DNA of 64,000 nt from Halomonas sp. 7T. GTDB lineage: Bacteria; Pseudomonadota; Gammaproteobacteria; Pseudomonadales; Halomonadaceae. Made by a program: the position numbers and the translations under genes. The notes beneath the pieces are model-generated. The model saw only the letters and a program-made list of their open reading frames with translations, made no database searches and was not told where the DNA came from. The stretch covers positions 558,001 to 622,000 of the forward strand of contig NZ_CP087112.1 in assembly GCF_025643255.1 (NCBI RefSeq), written 5' to 3'. Of the stretch, positions 51,194-60,512 are shown piece by piece (the first letter of the stretch is position 1; each line of letters starts with the position of its first letter).

Positions 51194-53215
51194 ATGAACC
51201 ATACGCCCGCTTACCCTCATCTTTTTCGCCCACTGACTCTCGGCCATTTAACGCTTCCCAATCGTGTGCTAATGGGGTCTATGCATACCAATTTGGAAGA
51301 AGCGCCCAATGGCTTTGAACGCTTGGCCGCCTTTTATGCTGAGCGTGCACGTGCGGGCGTTAGCTTGATCGTTACGGGGGGGATTGCGCCGAATGCCGAA
51401 GGTGCGGTGTTTCAAGGCGCTAATGCGCTAACCGAAGAGTCCCAGCTGCCTGAGCATCGGCAGGTGGTAGACGCGGTGCATGAGGCGGGCGGTCATCTCT
51501 GTATGCAGATTCTTCACGCTGGCCGTTACGCTTACTCCCCGGAGCTAGTCGCGCCGTCCGCGATACAGGCGCCCATCAACCCGTTTACTCCGCGGGCGCT
51601 TTCAAGTGACGAAGTGGAGCAGCAAATCGCTGACTACGTGCGCTGCGCACAGCTTGCCCGGCAGGCGGGTTATGACGGTGTTGAGGTGATGGGGTCCGAA
51701 GGCTATCTGATCAATCAGTTCATCTGTCAGCGTACTAATCAGCGGGATGACGAGTGGGGCGGGAGTTTCGAACAGCGTATCCGCTTTCCTGTGGAAATTG
51801 TTAAGCGTATTCGTGCCGCCGTTGGGGAACGCTTTTTGCTGATTTTTCGCCTCTCGATGATTGATCTGGTCGAAGAGGGCAGCACCTGGGAAGAGGTGGT
51901 GCAGCTAGGGCAAGCGATAGAAGCTGCCGACGCGGACGTGATAAACACTGGCATTGGCTGGCATGAAGCGCGTGTCCCCACTATTGTTACCAGCGTTCCG
52001 CGCGCCGCTTTTACCGAAGTCACTAAGCGCATTAAAGCAGCGCTTTCCATTCCGTTAATTACTACCAACCGAATCAATATGCCAGAGGTTGCCGAGCGCG
52101 TGCTGGCTGAAGGGCACGCCGATATGGTGTCCATGGCGCGTCCTTTTCTGGCCGACCCCGCGTGGGTACGCAAAGCCGAAGCCGGCTTGGCGGAAGAAAT
52201 TAATACCTGCATCGCCTGTAATCAGGCGTGCTTGGATCATACCTTTATGGGCAAGCTGACCTCTTGTCTGGTGAACCCCCGTGCTTGCCACGAAACGGAG
52301 TTGAGCCTTGACCCCGCGCAAACACCTAAGCGAGTAGCGGTGGTAGGCGGTGGGCCGGCAGGCCTTGCAACCGCTGTCGCAGCGGCGAGCAGGGGGCATC
52401 ATGTGGTGCTGTTTGAGCGTCGCAGCGAGCTAGGTGGGCAGTTTAACTATGCGCGCAAAATTCCCGGCAAAGAGGAGTTCAATGAAACCCTGCGCTACTT
52501 CCGCGTGATGTTGGAAAAGCATGCGGTCGAGGTACGCTTAAACACGGCAGCCACCCCCGATAACCTAGCGGAGTTTGACGAGGTGGTGATTGCCACCGGC
52601 GTGATGCCCAGAGAGCTGGCGCTTCCAGGGGCTGATCACCCCAGCGTGCTTAGCTACGCAGAAGCGATAGAGCAACCTGAACGGGTAGGCAAGCGTGTCG
52701 CGGTCATTGGCGCAGGTGGCATTGGATTTGATGTGTCGGAGTTATTAGCCCACCAAGGGCATCCTTCACTGGACATCGCTGACTGGTGCGATGAGTGGGG
52801 CGTCGACCTTGCCATGGGTGATCGCGGGGGGCTGAAGGCGCCCATGCCGCCAGCCTCGCCGCGGGAAATCGTCATGCTGCAGCGCAAACGTTCGAAGCCG
52901 GGTAAAAATCTGGGTAAAACCACGGGCTGGGTGCACCGCGCATCATTAAAACAGCGGGGTGTTAAAACGTTGACCGGCTGCGAATATCTTAAAATCGATG
53001 ATGCAGGCTTACATATTCGTCGTGATGACGAAGAGCAGGTGCTGGCGGTCGATACCATCGTCGTGTGTGCAGGCCAGGAGTCGGTGCGTGATTTAATCGC
53101 GCCGCTTACCCAAGCAGGCGGTCGTGTCCACGTGATTGGCGGCGCAGATGAAGCCGCCGAACTGGACGCCAAGCGTGCGATTGACCAAGGTACACGTCTT
53201 GCCGCTACGCTCTAG
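51194..53215 (+). CDS. fadH: NADPH-dependent 2,4-dienoyl-CoA reductase
   Basis: This 673-residue protein is the bacterial FadH type: an N-terminal FMN-binding TIM barrel related to old yellow enzyme (LFRPLTLGHLTLPNRVLMGSMHTNLEE; active-site region QILHAGRY), then a [4Fe-4S] binding part (CIACNQACLDHTFMGKLTSCLVNPRAC), and a C-terminal FAD/NADPH domain (VAVVGGGPAGLATAVAA near residue 378, and VAVIGAGGIGFDVSELL). It reduces 2,4-dienoyl-CoA in the breakdown of unsaturated fatty acids. The ATG at 51194 follows GGAG with 7 bases spacing. The structured leader of ltaE begins one base after its stop. Confidence 0.93.
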   Translation: MNHTPAYPHLFRPLTLGHLTLPNRVLMGSMHTNLEEAPNGFERLAAFYAERARAGVSLIVTGGIAPNAEGAVFQGANALTEESQLPEHRQVVDAVHEAGGHLCMQILHAGRYAYSPELVAPSAIQAPINPFTPRALSSDEVEQQIADYVRCAQLARQAGYDGVEVMGSEGYLINQFICQRTNQRDDEWGGSFEQRIRFPVEIVKRIRAAVGERFLLIFRLSMIDLVEEGSTWEEVVQLGQAIEAADADVINTGIGWHEARVPTIVTSVPRAAFTEVTKRIKAALSIPLITTNRINMPEVAERVLAEGHADMVSMARPFLADPAWVRKAEAGLAEEINTCIACNQACLDHTFMGKLTSCLVNPRACHETELSLDPAQTPKRVAVVGGGPAGLATAVAAASRGHHVVLFERRSELGGQFNYARKIPGKEEFNETLRYFRVMLEKHAVEVRLNTAATPDNLAEFDEVVIATGVMPRELALPGADHPSVLSYAEAIEQPERVGKRVAVIGAGGIGFDVSELLAHQGHPSLDIADWCDEWGVDLAMGDRGGLKAPMPPASPREIVMLQRKRSKPGKNLGKTTGWVHRASLKQRGVKTLTGCEYLKIDDAGLHIRRDDEEQVLAVDTIVVCAGQESVRDLIAPLTQAGGRVHVIGGADEAAELDAKRAIDQGTRLAATL

Positions 53216-53216
53216 C

Positions 53217-53359
53217 CTCGCACCTGGTACGGGTGACGTGACCGTTGAAATGGCGATAGACTGGTTAACCCATTTAGCTGTTAACCACGGTTAAATCTCA
53301 GGTGCGGGTGGCACCCAGCCCGCGCCGTACGACCGCGAGATAAAAAGGACTATCGCCAT
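53217..53359 (+). ncRNA. Candidate structured leader RNA of ltaE
   Basis: The gap between fadH and ltaE can fold into several stems: CTCGC (53217-53221) with GCGAG (53335-53339), and GTACGG (53227-53232) with CCGTAC (53325-53330), closing a long element. Inside lie TGGTTAAC/GTTAACCA (53262-53287) and GCGGG-TGG/CCA-CCCGC (53304-53323). Separately, ATGGCGATAG (53250-53259) is perfectly complementary to CTATCGCCAT (53350-53359), which contains the ltaE start codon. This is a candidate riboswitch-like or translational control element; no known family fits. Confidence 0.45.
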
Positions 53360-54401
53360 GCCCTCGGAGTGTACCCCACGATTTTTGGCCAGTGATAATA
53401 CGTCCGGAATTTGTCCGGAGGCCATGCAGTATCTGTTAGAAGCTAATCAAGCCGATGACTTAGCCTACGGAAATGACCGCTGGACCGCCCGTGCCGCTGA
53501 TCGTTTTCGTGAAATGTTCGACTACGATTGCGACGTGTTTTTTGTCTTTAACGGCACTGCCGCCAACTCATTGGCGCTCTCTGCGATGGGGCGTAGCTAC
53601 CACAGCGTAATTTGCCATGAGCTGGCGCATATCGAAACGGACGAGTGCGGTGGGCCCGAGTTTTTTTCCAACGGGGCTAAGCTGCTCACCTCACCAGGGG
53701 CGAATGGTAAGTTAACGCCGCAAGGTATCGAGGCGCTCGTCACTAAGCGTAGCGATATTCACTACCCCAAGCCCAAAGTGGTTTCGCTCACTCAGGCAAC
53801 TGAAGTGGGCACGGTGTATTCGCGGGAAGAGCTGCTCGCCATCCGCGCCATGGCGGATAAACACGATCTGCGCCTACACATGGACGGCGCGCGGTTCGCA
53901 AACGCCTGCGCCAGTCTCAACGCTAGTCCCGCTGAGCTCACCTGGCAGGTAGGTGTCGATGTGCTGTGCTTTTCAGGCACCAAAAATGGCCTTGCGTTTG
54001 GTGAGGCCATTTTATTCTTCAACCGTCATTTAGCGGAAGATTTTGCCTACCGCTGTAAGCAGGCAGGGCAGTTAGCGTCGAAAATGCGCTATGTTTCCGC
54101 GCCCTGGCTGGGGCTGTTGGAAAGCGGTGCCTGGTTAACCAATGCGCAACATGCAAATGCCATGGCACGCTATTTATCGGAAGGATTACAGGCGCTACCT
54201 GGGGTCTCACTGATGTTTCCGACTCAAGCGAACAGTGTCTTCGTTGAATTACCTCCCCATGCTATTGAAGCGTTGAAAGCCAAAGGGTGGACCTTCTACA
54301 CCTTTATTGGCGCCGGTGGTGCGCGTTTTGTGTGTGCTTGGAACACCACTATCGAGTTGTTAGATCAGCTATTAGACGATGTGAAAGCGGTATTAGAGTA
54401 A
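53358..54401 (+). CDS. ltaE: Low-specificity L-threonine aldolase
   Basis: This 347-residue PLP enzyme cleaves threonine or allo-threonine to glycine and acetaldehyde. The opening reads FLASDNTSGICPEAMQYL, with GTAANSLALSAMGRSYHSVICHELAHIETDECGGPEFF in the first half. The PLP-binding Lys lies in LCFSGTKNGLAFGEAILFF near residue 207, preceded by LHMDGARFANA (cofactor Asp). AAAAGGAC is the ribosome-binding site, 7 bases before the ATG. The start codon lies in a 10-base sequence complementary to an upstream leader segment, so translation may be controlled by RNA folding. A terminator follows. Confidence 0.92.
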   Translation: MPSECTPRFLASDNTSGICPEAMQYLLEANQADDLAYGNDRWTARAADRFREMFDYDCDVFFVFNGTAANSLALSAMGRSYHSVICHELAHIETDECGGPEFFSNGAKLLTSPGANGKLTPQGIEALVTKRSDIHYPKPKVVSLTQATEVGTVYSREELLAIRAMADKHDLRLHMDGARFANACASLNASPAELTWQVGVDVLCFSGTKNGLAFGEAILFFNRHLAEDFAYRCKQAGQLASKMRYVSAPWLGLLESGAWLTNAQHANAMARYLSEGLQALPGVSLMFPTQANSVFVELPPHAIEALKAKGWTFYTFIGAGGARFVCAWNTTIELLDQLLDDVKAVLE

Positions 54402-54426
54402 CGCCCACCGTGTTTTTATGCCGTCG

Positions 54427-54448
54427 CGCCGCCTTATGGCGGCGTTTT
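54427..54448 (+). terminator. Rho-independent terminator after ltaE
   Basis: CGCCGCC (54427-54433) and GGCGGCG (54438-54444) form a 7-base stem with a TTAT loop, followed by TTTT. It lies 25 bases after the ltaE stop. Confidence 0.8.
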
Positions 54449-54677
54449 GCGTTCTATGCAGTGCAACTTTTTTATCTAGCGAAGATGGGCGGAAAGCTTT
54501 TCAACGCAACTAAACCTCTTTTGTCGTGCTCATAACTGTAACGCTGCTGCGTTGAAGGATTAGTAATTACTTTTTGCTAATGCTGACTACGCTGATAAAG
54601 CGACACCTCGTTTTGCACGCCGCGATAACGCTGTGTTTGCGCGGTAGATGCCTGGGGATGGGCTACAGGAGAGTTCA

Positions 54678-56600
54678 ATGAGCATTTTTGATCACGTTCA
54701 AGACCGATTCGCCCGTGTGCAGCAGGAAGACATTAGCCTTGAGGAGTATTTGGCGCTTTGTCGCCGCGATCCTAAGGTATATGCCAGTGCTTCTGAGCGC
54801 ATGCTGGAAGCCATAGGCGAACCTGAAGTGATCGACACGGCGAAAGATCCGCGTCTATCACGCATTTTTTCGAATAAGGTGATTCGCCGCTACCCTGCCT
54901 TTGCTGAATTTCATGGAATGGAAGAAGCGATTGAGCAAATTGTGGCCTATTTTCGCCATGCCGCCCAAGGGCTAGAAGAGCGCAAGCAGATCCTCTATCT
55001 ATTAGGGCCGGTGGGTGGCGGTAAGTCATCATTGGCTGAGCGTTTGAAGCTGCTGATGGAGCGCATCCCCTTTTATGCCATCAAAGGGTCGCCAGTATAT
55101 GAGTCGCCGCTAGGGCTTTTTTCTCCCGAGGAGGACGGCGAGCTGCTGGAAAAAGAGTACGGCATTCCCCAGCGCTACCTGCGAAGCGTGATGTCGCCTT
55201 GGGCGGCTAAACGCCTTAAGGAAGCCGGCGGTGATATTTCCCAATTTCGGGTAGTGCGGCTTTACCCCTCGCGCCTCAATCAAATTGCCATTTCCAAAAC
55301 CGAGCCGGGTGATGAGAACAACCAGGATATTTCGTCGCTGGTCGGTAAAGTAGATATTCGCCAATTAGAGCTTTACTCCCAAGACGACCCCGATGCCTAC
55401 AGCTTCTCAGGTGGTTTATGTCGCGCCAATCAGGGGCTGATGGAGTTTGTGGAGATGTTTAAAGCACCCATTAAGGTGCTGCATCCACTGTTAACCGCGA
55501 CCCAAGAGGGGAACTACAACCCCACTGAAGGTATGGGGGCGATTCCCTTTGATGGGGTGATCTTAGCCCACTCGAATGAATCGGAATGGCAGGCGTTTCG
55601 TAATAACCGTAACAACGAGGCATTCCTGGACCGGGTTTATATCGTCAAGGTGCCCTACTGCTTGCGGGTTTCCGAAGAGATCAAAATTTATCAAAAGCTG
55701 TTGGAGGACTCTTCGCTCAACGCAGCGCCTTGCGCGCCTGATACGCTACGTATGTTGGCACAGTTCTCGGTGCTTTCACGGCTTAAGGTGCCAGAAAACT
55801 CCAGCATCTACTCGAAGATGCGCGTTTATGACGGCGAAAATCTGAAGGATACCGACCCTCGGGCTAAGTCAATCCAGGAGTATCGCGATGCGGCCGGTGT
55901 AGACGAGGGCATGCAGGGGCTATCGACCCGTTTTGCGTTCAAGATTCTCTCTAAAGTGTTTAACTTCGATAGTACCGAAGTCGCCGCTAACCCGGTGCAT
56001 CTCCTCTATGTGTTGGAGCAGGCACTGGAGCGTGAGCAACTACCTTCAGAAGTGTTCGAACGCTATATCGGTTTTATTAAGGAATTTTTGGCGCCCCGCT
56101 ACGTTGATTTCATTGGCAAGGAGATTCAAACCGCCTATCTGGAATCCTATAGCGAGTACGGCCAAAATATTTTCGACCGCTATGTGACCTACGCTGATTT
56201 TTGGATTCAGGATCAGGAGTATCGCGACCCCGAAACGGGCGAGCTGCTTAATCGTCAGTCGCTTAACGAAGAGCTTGAAAAAATCGAGAAGCCGGCGGGT
56301 ATATCTAATCCGAAAGATTTCCGCCACGAAGTGGTTAATTTCGTGTTGCGTGCCCGGGCGCAAAATAACGGCATGAACCCCAGCTGGCAGTCTTATGAAA
56401 AACTAAAAGGTGTTATCGAACACAAGATGTTTGCCAACACTGAAGAGCTGTTACCGGTTATTTCGTTTAATGCTAAAGCGTCAAAGTCGGATCAGAAGAA
56501 ACACGAGGACTTTGTGGCACGTATGGTAGATCGTGGCTATACCGAGAAACAGGTTCGGCTGCTTTCCGAGTGGTACCTACGCGTGCGCAAGTCCCAGTAG
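54678..56600 (+). CDS. prkA: PrkA AAA/serine kinase-like protein
   Basis: This 640-residue protein is PrkA (YeaG), an AAA-type ATPase with a C-terminal kinase-like domain. The start SIFDHVQDRFARVQQEDISLEEYL is typical, and Walker A is LLGPVGGGKSSLAERL near residue 110. SFSGGLCRANQGLMEFVEMFKAPIKVLHPLL and AILAHSNESEW-like VILAHSNESEWQAFRNN are conserved. The C-terminal region from about residue 410 (RDAAGVDEGMQGLSTRFAFKILSKVFNFD) is characteristic. Start at 54678 has AGGAG upstream. It is the first gene of a three-gene operon with yeaH and a SpoVR-type gene, which act in stationary-phase or nitrogen-starvation stress in E. coli. Confidence 0.95.
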   Translation: MSIFDHVQDRFARVQQEDISLEEYLALCRRDPKVYASASERMLEAIGEPEVIDTAKDPRLSRIFSNKVIRRYPAFAEFHGMEEAIEQIVAYFRHAAQGLEERKQILYLLGPVGGGKSSLAERLKLLMERIPFYAIKGSPVYESPLGLFSPEEDGELLEKEYGIPQRYLRSVMSPWAAKRLKEAGGDISQFRVVRLYPSRLNQIAISKTEPGDENNQDISSLVGKVDIRQLELYSQDDPDAYSFSGGLCRANQGLMEFVEMFKAPIKVLHPLLTATQEGNYNPTEGMGAIPFDGVILAHSNESEWQAFRNNRNNEAFLDRVYIVKVPYCLRVSEEIKIYQKLLEDSSLNAAPCAPDTLRMLAQFSVLSRLKVPENSSIYSKMRVYDGENLKDTDPRAKSIQEYRDAAGVDEGMQGLSTRFAFKILSKVFNFDSTEVAANPVHLLYVLEQALEREQLPSEVFERYIGFIKEFLAPRYVDFIGKEIQTAYLESYSEYGQNIFDRYVTYADFWIQDQEYRDPETGELLNRQSLNEELEKIEKPAGISNPKDFRHEVVNFVLRARAQNNGMNPSWQSYEKLKGVIEHKMFANTEELLPVISFNAKASKSDQKKHEDFVARMVDRGYTEKQVRLLSEWYLRVRKSQ

Positions 56601-56619
56601 CGGATAATCGGGAGGTCGT

Positions 56620-57909
56620 ATGACCTACTTTATTGATCGCAGACCTAACGCGAAGCATAAAAGCGCGGTCAATCGACAGCGCTTCTTAGAACGTTACCGT
56701 AAGCACATTAAGCGTTCGGTGGAGGAGGCGGTGAACCGCCGCTCCATTACCGATATGGAGCGGGGGGAGAAAATATCCATACCCACTAAAGATATTTCTG
56801 AGCCGGTTTTTCAGCACGGCCCTGGCGGTGCGCGCCATATCGTATCGCCGGGAAATAAGGAGTTCTTAGAGGGCGATAAAATCCGCCGCCCTAGCGGTCA
56901 GGGCGGTGGGGGTGGCGCAGGAGAGGGCGGTGCGTCTAATCAGGGCGAGGGCGATGATGAGTTCGCCTTTACGCTGAGCCGGGAGGAGTTTTTAGAATTT
57001 GTCTTCGACGGTTTGGAGTTGCCGCACTTGCAACGTAAGCCGTTGAAGTCACTCGAAGAGATAAAAATGGTGCGTGCAGGGCTGGCGCGTGATGGCGTAC
57101 CGTCGAGAATTAGTATTACTCGATCAATGCGCGAAGCGTACGCACGTCGTATTGCTATGCGTGCGCCCATCAAGCGTGCGTTGAAAGAGGCGCAGGAGGC
57201 GCTTGCCGCAGAAGAGCGTAAGGATCCTGTATTGCGCAACCCGGCGCGGATCACGGAACTCAAAGCAGAAGTAGAGCGGTTGGAAAAGCGTATTGAAAAG
57301 GTGCCGTTTATCGATACCTATGATTTGCGCTACCACCAACTGGCCGCACAGCCCCAACCTTCAAGTCAGGCGGTGATGTTCTGTGTCATGGATGTCTCGG
57401 GCTCCATGACCCAGAACCATAAAGACATCGCTAAACGGTTTTTTTTGTTGCTCTATCTATTTTTAGAGAAACATTACGAAAAGGTTGAGCTGGTGTTTGT
57501 GCGTCACCATACCGCCGCCAGGGAAGTTAATGAGGAGGAGTTTTTCTACTCCCGAGAAACCGGTGGCACTATCGTCTCAAGCGCACTGAATCTGGTTAAT
57601 AAAATCATCGAGCAACGCTATCCCGTTGGGCAGTGGAACCTCTATGTGGCCCAGGCTTCTGATGGAGACAACTGGGATGATGACTCAAATATTTGCCGGG
57701 ACTTACTGGTCAAGCAGCTCATGCCACAGCTGCAGTACTTCGCCTATGTCGAAATCACCCCTCACGACCATCAGTCACTTTGGCACGAGTATGAAGCGGT
57801 GGCTGAGCAGTTTTCAGAAAGGTTCGCCATGCAACAGATTGTTGATGCGGGGGATATCTACCCGGTCTTCCGTGAGCTGTTTAAGCGCCGCTTAAGCCAG
57901 GAGCGGTAA
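56620..57909 (+). CDS. yeaH: YeaH family (DUF444) VWA-like protein
   Basis: This 429-residue protein is the UPF0229/DUF444 family member. It has the start [44 protein letters not shown], a Gly-rich linker around residues 90-105, and a VWA-like domain with the metal-binding MDVSGSM (near residue 260). The ending VYFxIF-like [13 protein letters not shown] is conserved. It lies 19 bases after prkA and 20 bases before the SpoVR gene. The family partners PrkA in a signalling complex of unknown mechanism. Confidence 0.95.
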   Translation: MTYFIDRRPNAKHKSAVNRQRFLERYRKHIKRSVEEAVNRRSITDMERGEKISIPTKDISEPVFQHGPGGARHIVSPGNKEFLEGDKIRRPSGQGGGGGAGEGGASNQGEGDDEFAFTLSREEFLEFVFDGLELPHLQRKPLKSLEEIKMVRAGLARDGVPSRISITRSMREAYARRIAMRAPIKRALKEAQEALAAEERKDPVLRNPARITELKAEVERLEKRIEKVPFIDTYDLRYHQLAAQPQPSSQAVMFCVMDVSGSMTQNHKDIAKRFFLLLYLFLEKHYEKVELVFVRHHTAAREVNEEEFFYSRETGGTIVSSALNLVNKIIEQRYPVGQWNLYVAQASDGDNWDDDSNICRDLLVKQLMPQLQYFAYVEITPHDHQSLWHEYEAVAEQFSERFAMQQIVDAGDIYPVFRELFKRRLSQER

Positions 57910-57929
57910 CGCGAGTTAAGGAGTGCGCT

Positions 57930-59492
57930 ATGAGTGTAACCCGCAAGCCAATAGCGACCGGTTCAGACTGGAACTTTAGCGTGTTAGAGCGCTTTGATGA
58001 GGAGCTTGCCAGGCTCGCTGATGAGTATCGTCTGGATACCTACCCCAATCAAATAGAGGTGATCACCACTGAGCAGATGATGGATGCCTACGCCAGCGTT
58101 GGCATGCCGGTAGGCTACCATCACTGGTCGTTTGGTAAGCAGTTTCTTGCCGTTGAGCAGGCTTACAAGCGTGGTCAGATGGGACTCGCTTACGAGCTGG
58201 TGATTAATTCTAACCCCTGTATCGCGTATTTAATGGAAGAGAATACCTTGATGATGCAGGTATTGGTTATTGCCCATGCCTGCTATGGGCATAACTCTTT
58301 CTTTAAAGGTAATTACCTGTTTCGTGCCTGGACCGATGCGGACTCCATTGTGGATTATCTGGTGTTTGCCCGTAAGTACATTGCGCAGTGCGAGGAGCGC
58401 CACGGGGTTCATGCGGTAGAGCAATTGTTAGATGCCTGCCACGCGCTACAAAATTATGGCGTTGATCGTTATAAGCGACCTTCACCTATTTCTGCTGAAG
58501 AAGAGGCCAAGCGGCAAGAAGAGCGCGAAACGTATCTGCAAACCCAGGTCAATATGCTGTGGCGCACTATCCCTGAGCCGCCCAATGGTGTCGCTCCGCT
58601 GCCGGGTAGTCTGCAAAGCGATGATGACCCGCTGGGATTGCATGAGGGGGGCTGCTACCCGCCTGAGCCGCAGGAGAATCTGCTCTATTTTATCGAGAAA
58701 AATGCACCGTTATTAGCGCCTTGGCAGCGTGAAATTGTGCGTATTGTACGTAAATTGGCGCAATACTTTTATCCACAGCGTCAAACGCAGGTGATGAACG
58801 AAGGCTGGGCCTGCTTCTGGCACTACACGTTAATGAATCGACTCTATGACGAAGGTAAAGTCAATGAGGGGCTGATGCTGGAGTTTTTACAATCCCATGC
58901 AGCGGTTATCAATCAGCCAGGCTTTGATAGCCCTCATTACAGTGGCCTGAATCCCTATGCGCTGGGTTTTGCAATTTTTATGGATATCAAGCGTATCTGC
59001 GAGGCCCCCACCGAGGAAGATAAAGAGTGGTTTCCTGAGATCGCAGGCAGCCAGTGGCGAGACACCCTTGAATTTGCTATGCGCAACTTTAAAGATGAAT
59101 CGTTTATTCAGCAGTTTTTGTCGCCTAAAGTCATGCGGGATCTTAAGCTTTTTTTGATTGTTGACGATGACCAATCAGAAACGATGGAGGTCGCAGCGAT
59201 TCATAATGACCGGGGATACAAGCGGGTGCGTAACGCACTTTCAAGCCAATATGCGCTTTCGCTACGCGAGCCGAATATTCAGGTGGTAGAGGCCGCGATA
59301 CGGGGTGATCGTTCGTTAACGTTGCATCACGTTCAGGATAGTCGCCGTCCTTTAGGTCGCAGCGTTTATCCGGTGATACGCCATTTGCAGCAGCTTTGGG
59401 GATTTCCAGTACAGCTGGTTTCAATAGAAGAGGGGAGAGTTACCCATCGTTTCCGCTGGCCGGTAGAGGAGGAAAGTAAGAACGCGAGTTAG
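57930..59492 (+). CDS. ycgB: SpoVR family protein
   Basis: This 520-residue protein belongs to the SpoVR/YcgB family. Typical stretches are YPNQIEVITTEQMMDAYASVGMPVGYHHWSFGKQF near residue 40 and LMEENTLMMQVLVIAHACYGHNSFFKGN near 95. Others are WQREIVRIVRKLAQYFYPQRQTQVMNEGWACFWHYTLMN near 270 and NPYALGFAIFMDIKRICE near 335. It is the third gene of the prkA operon. The biochemical role is not known; in Bacillus SpoVR affects spore cortex, which cannot be its function here. The region after the stop holds the terminator of the convergent HiPIP gene. Confidence 0.95.
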   Translation: MSVTRKPIATGSDWNFSVLERFDEELARLADEYRLDTYPNQIEVITTEQMMDAYASVGMPVGYHHWSFGKQFLAVEQAYKRGQMGLAYELVINSNPCIAYLMEENTLMMQVLVIAHACYGHNSFFKGNYLFRAWTDADSIVDYLVFARKYIAQCEERHGVHAVEQLLDACHALQNYGVDRYKRPSPISAEEEAKRQEERETYLQTQVNMLWRTIPEPPNGVAPLPGSLQSDDDPLGLHEGGCYPPEPQENLLYFIEKNAPLLAPWQREIVRIVRKLAQYFYPQRQTQVMNEGWACFWHYTLMNRLYDEGKVNEGLMLEFLQSHAAVINQPGFDSPHYSGLNPYALGFAIFMDIKRICEAPTEEDKEWFPEIAGSQWRDTLEFAMRNFKDESFIQQFLSPKVMRDLKLFLIVDDDQSETMEVAAIHNDRGYKRVRNALSSQYALSLREPNIQVVEAAIRGDRSLTLHHVQDSRRPLGRSVYPVIRHLQQLWGFPVQLVSIEEGRVTHRFRWPVEEESKNAS

Positions 59493-59512
59493 CGTGTCAA
59501 ATTTGTTCGCCT

Positions 59513-59552
59513 ATAAAAACCATTACCCCGCAGCAAGCGCGGGGTAATGGTT
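59513..59552 (-). terminator. Terminator of the HiPIP gene
   Basis: AACCATTACCCCGC (59518-59531) and GCGGGGTAATGGTT (59539-59552) form a perfect 14-base stem. On the minus strand TTTTATAG follows the stem. It may also limit read-through from the SpoVR side. Confidence 0.85.
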
Positions 59553-59578
59553 AACGGCGTCAGCTTAGTAGCTGGGTG

Positions 59579-59893
59579 TTATGCTTTGGCAGTCCAGGAC
59601 TGACACCAGCCTTTCGGCTCGACACTGTTTTGTGGGAAAAGCTGGCAACCTTCGTTGCTCTCTGTGTAGAACATGCAGTTATCGCAAACTTCGCCATCCT
59701 CGTAAGCTGGGTGATCGCTTGCCTCGCTTGCGACTTCGACGTAGTTAAGTGCCTGCGCCGTTGGCGAAGAAGGGTCTAAGCGGGGCAGCTCCTGTGCAAA
59801 AGCAGTTTTCGACAGGATGCCGGCACCAAACGGCAGGGCAGCCAGGCCCAGCACGCTGTTACGCATGAACTTACGACGGCTTTGATTAGCCAT
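59579..59893 (-). CDS. High-potential iron-sulfur protein (HiPIP)
   Basis: This 104-residue protein has a Tat signal (NQSRRKFMRNSVLGLAALPFGAGILSKTAFA) that exports it folded. The mature part has four cysteines in the HiPIP pattern: CDNCMFY, then GCQLFPQ and KGWCQSW. HiPIPs carry one [4Fe-4S] cluster cycling between 2+ and 3+ states and act as soluble periplasmic electron carriers, for example between a bc1 complex and terminal oxidases. Length fits mature HiPIPs of about 70 residues. It is monocistronic, with a strong terminator downstream. The gap upstream to 60158 shows no further gene. Confidence 0.94.
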   Translation of the reverse strand: MANQSRRKFMRNSVLGLAALPFGAGILSKTAFAQELPRLDPSSPTAQALNYVEVASEASDHPAYEDGEVCDNCMFYTESNEGCQLFPQNSVEPKGWCQSWTAKA

Positions 59894-60157
59894 GGTGTCT
59901 CCTTATCGTCACGGACTGACGTTTGATCATAGTTAGCGGGTGGTGGTTCCACCTCTTTAACGCTCCAACACATAATACGCATACGTAGTATATGGAGGCA
60001 TCAAAAACATGCTAGCGCATGCTTAAAATTAGTGCGAATAACCTGATAAAAGCGCGACAATTAGTCACGTTTTTTGATCATGCTTTGCCCTGACCAGTTG
60101 GCTGGTATACTCAACAGCCTGTTACTGTGCAATTTTTATACTCTTTGTGAGGGTGCT

Positions 60158-60433
60158 ATGCAAAACGCCGTTATTTTAATTAATACTGAAAAAGGCCAAG
60201 TGAAAGCCGTTGCTGAACGGTTGGCCGATGTAGAAGGCATTAGTGAAGTGTACTCCACCTGTGGCCGCTACGATTTGGTGGCGATTGCTCGAACCCGCGA
60301 TTTTGAAAGCTTAGCAGAGCTGGTAACGGAGCGTCTTAACGCAGTTGAAGGTGTCAGTGATACAGAAACGCTTAATGCGATGCAGGTGCATTCACGCCAT
60401 GATTTAGAGACGATGTTTTCGCTGGGTTGGTAG
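60158..60433 (+). CDS. Stand-alone Lrp/AsnC-type effector domain protein
   Basis: This 91-residue protein is the ligand-binding (RAM) domain of Lrp/AsnC regulators without the helix-turn-helix. It reads AVILINTEKGQVKAVAERLADVEGISEVYSTCGRYDLVAIARTRDFESLAELV and continues with NAVEGVSDTETLNAMQVH. Such stand-alone domains form oligomers and bind amino acids; regulatory or metabolic roles are proposed but not shown. The start at 60158 has a GAGG ribosome-binding site 7 bases upstream; the earlier in-frame ATG at 60074 gives an unrelated extension. Confidence 0.88.
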   Translation: MQNAVILINTEKGQVKAVAERLADVEGISEVYSTCGRYDLVAIARTRDFESLAELVTERLNAVEGVSDTETLNAMQVHSRHDLETMFSLGW

Positions 60434-60512
60434 CGCTCTATATATGGTTAAAACACTCTAATACGCGCTTGCAGGCACGCTGAAAAGATAATTATGCAGG
60501 GGAGAGGGGCTG

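Noticed and set aside
53217..53357. Glycine riboswitch before ltaE
   Set aside because: The conserved glycine aptamer cores are absent; the leader is reported only as an unclassified structured element.
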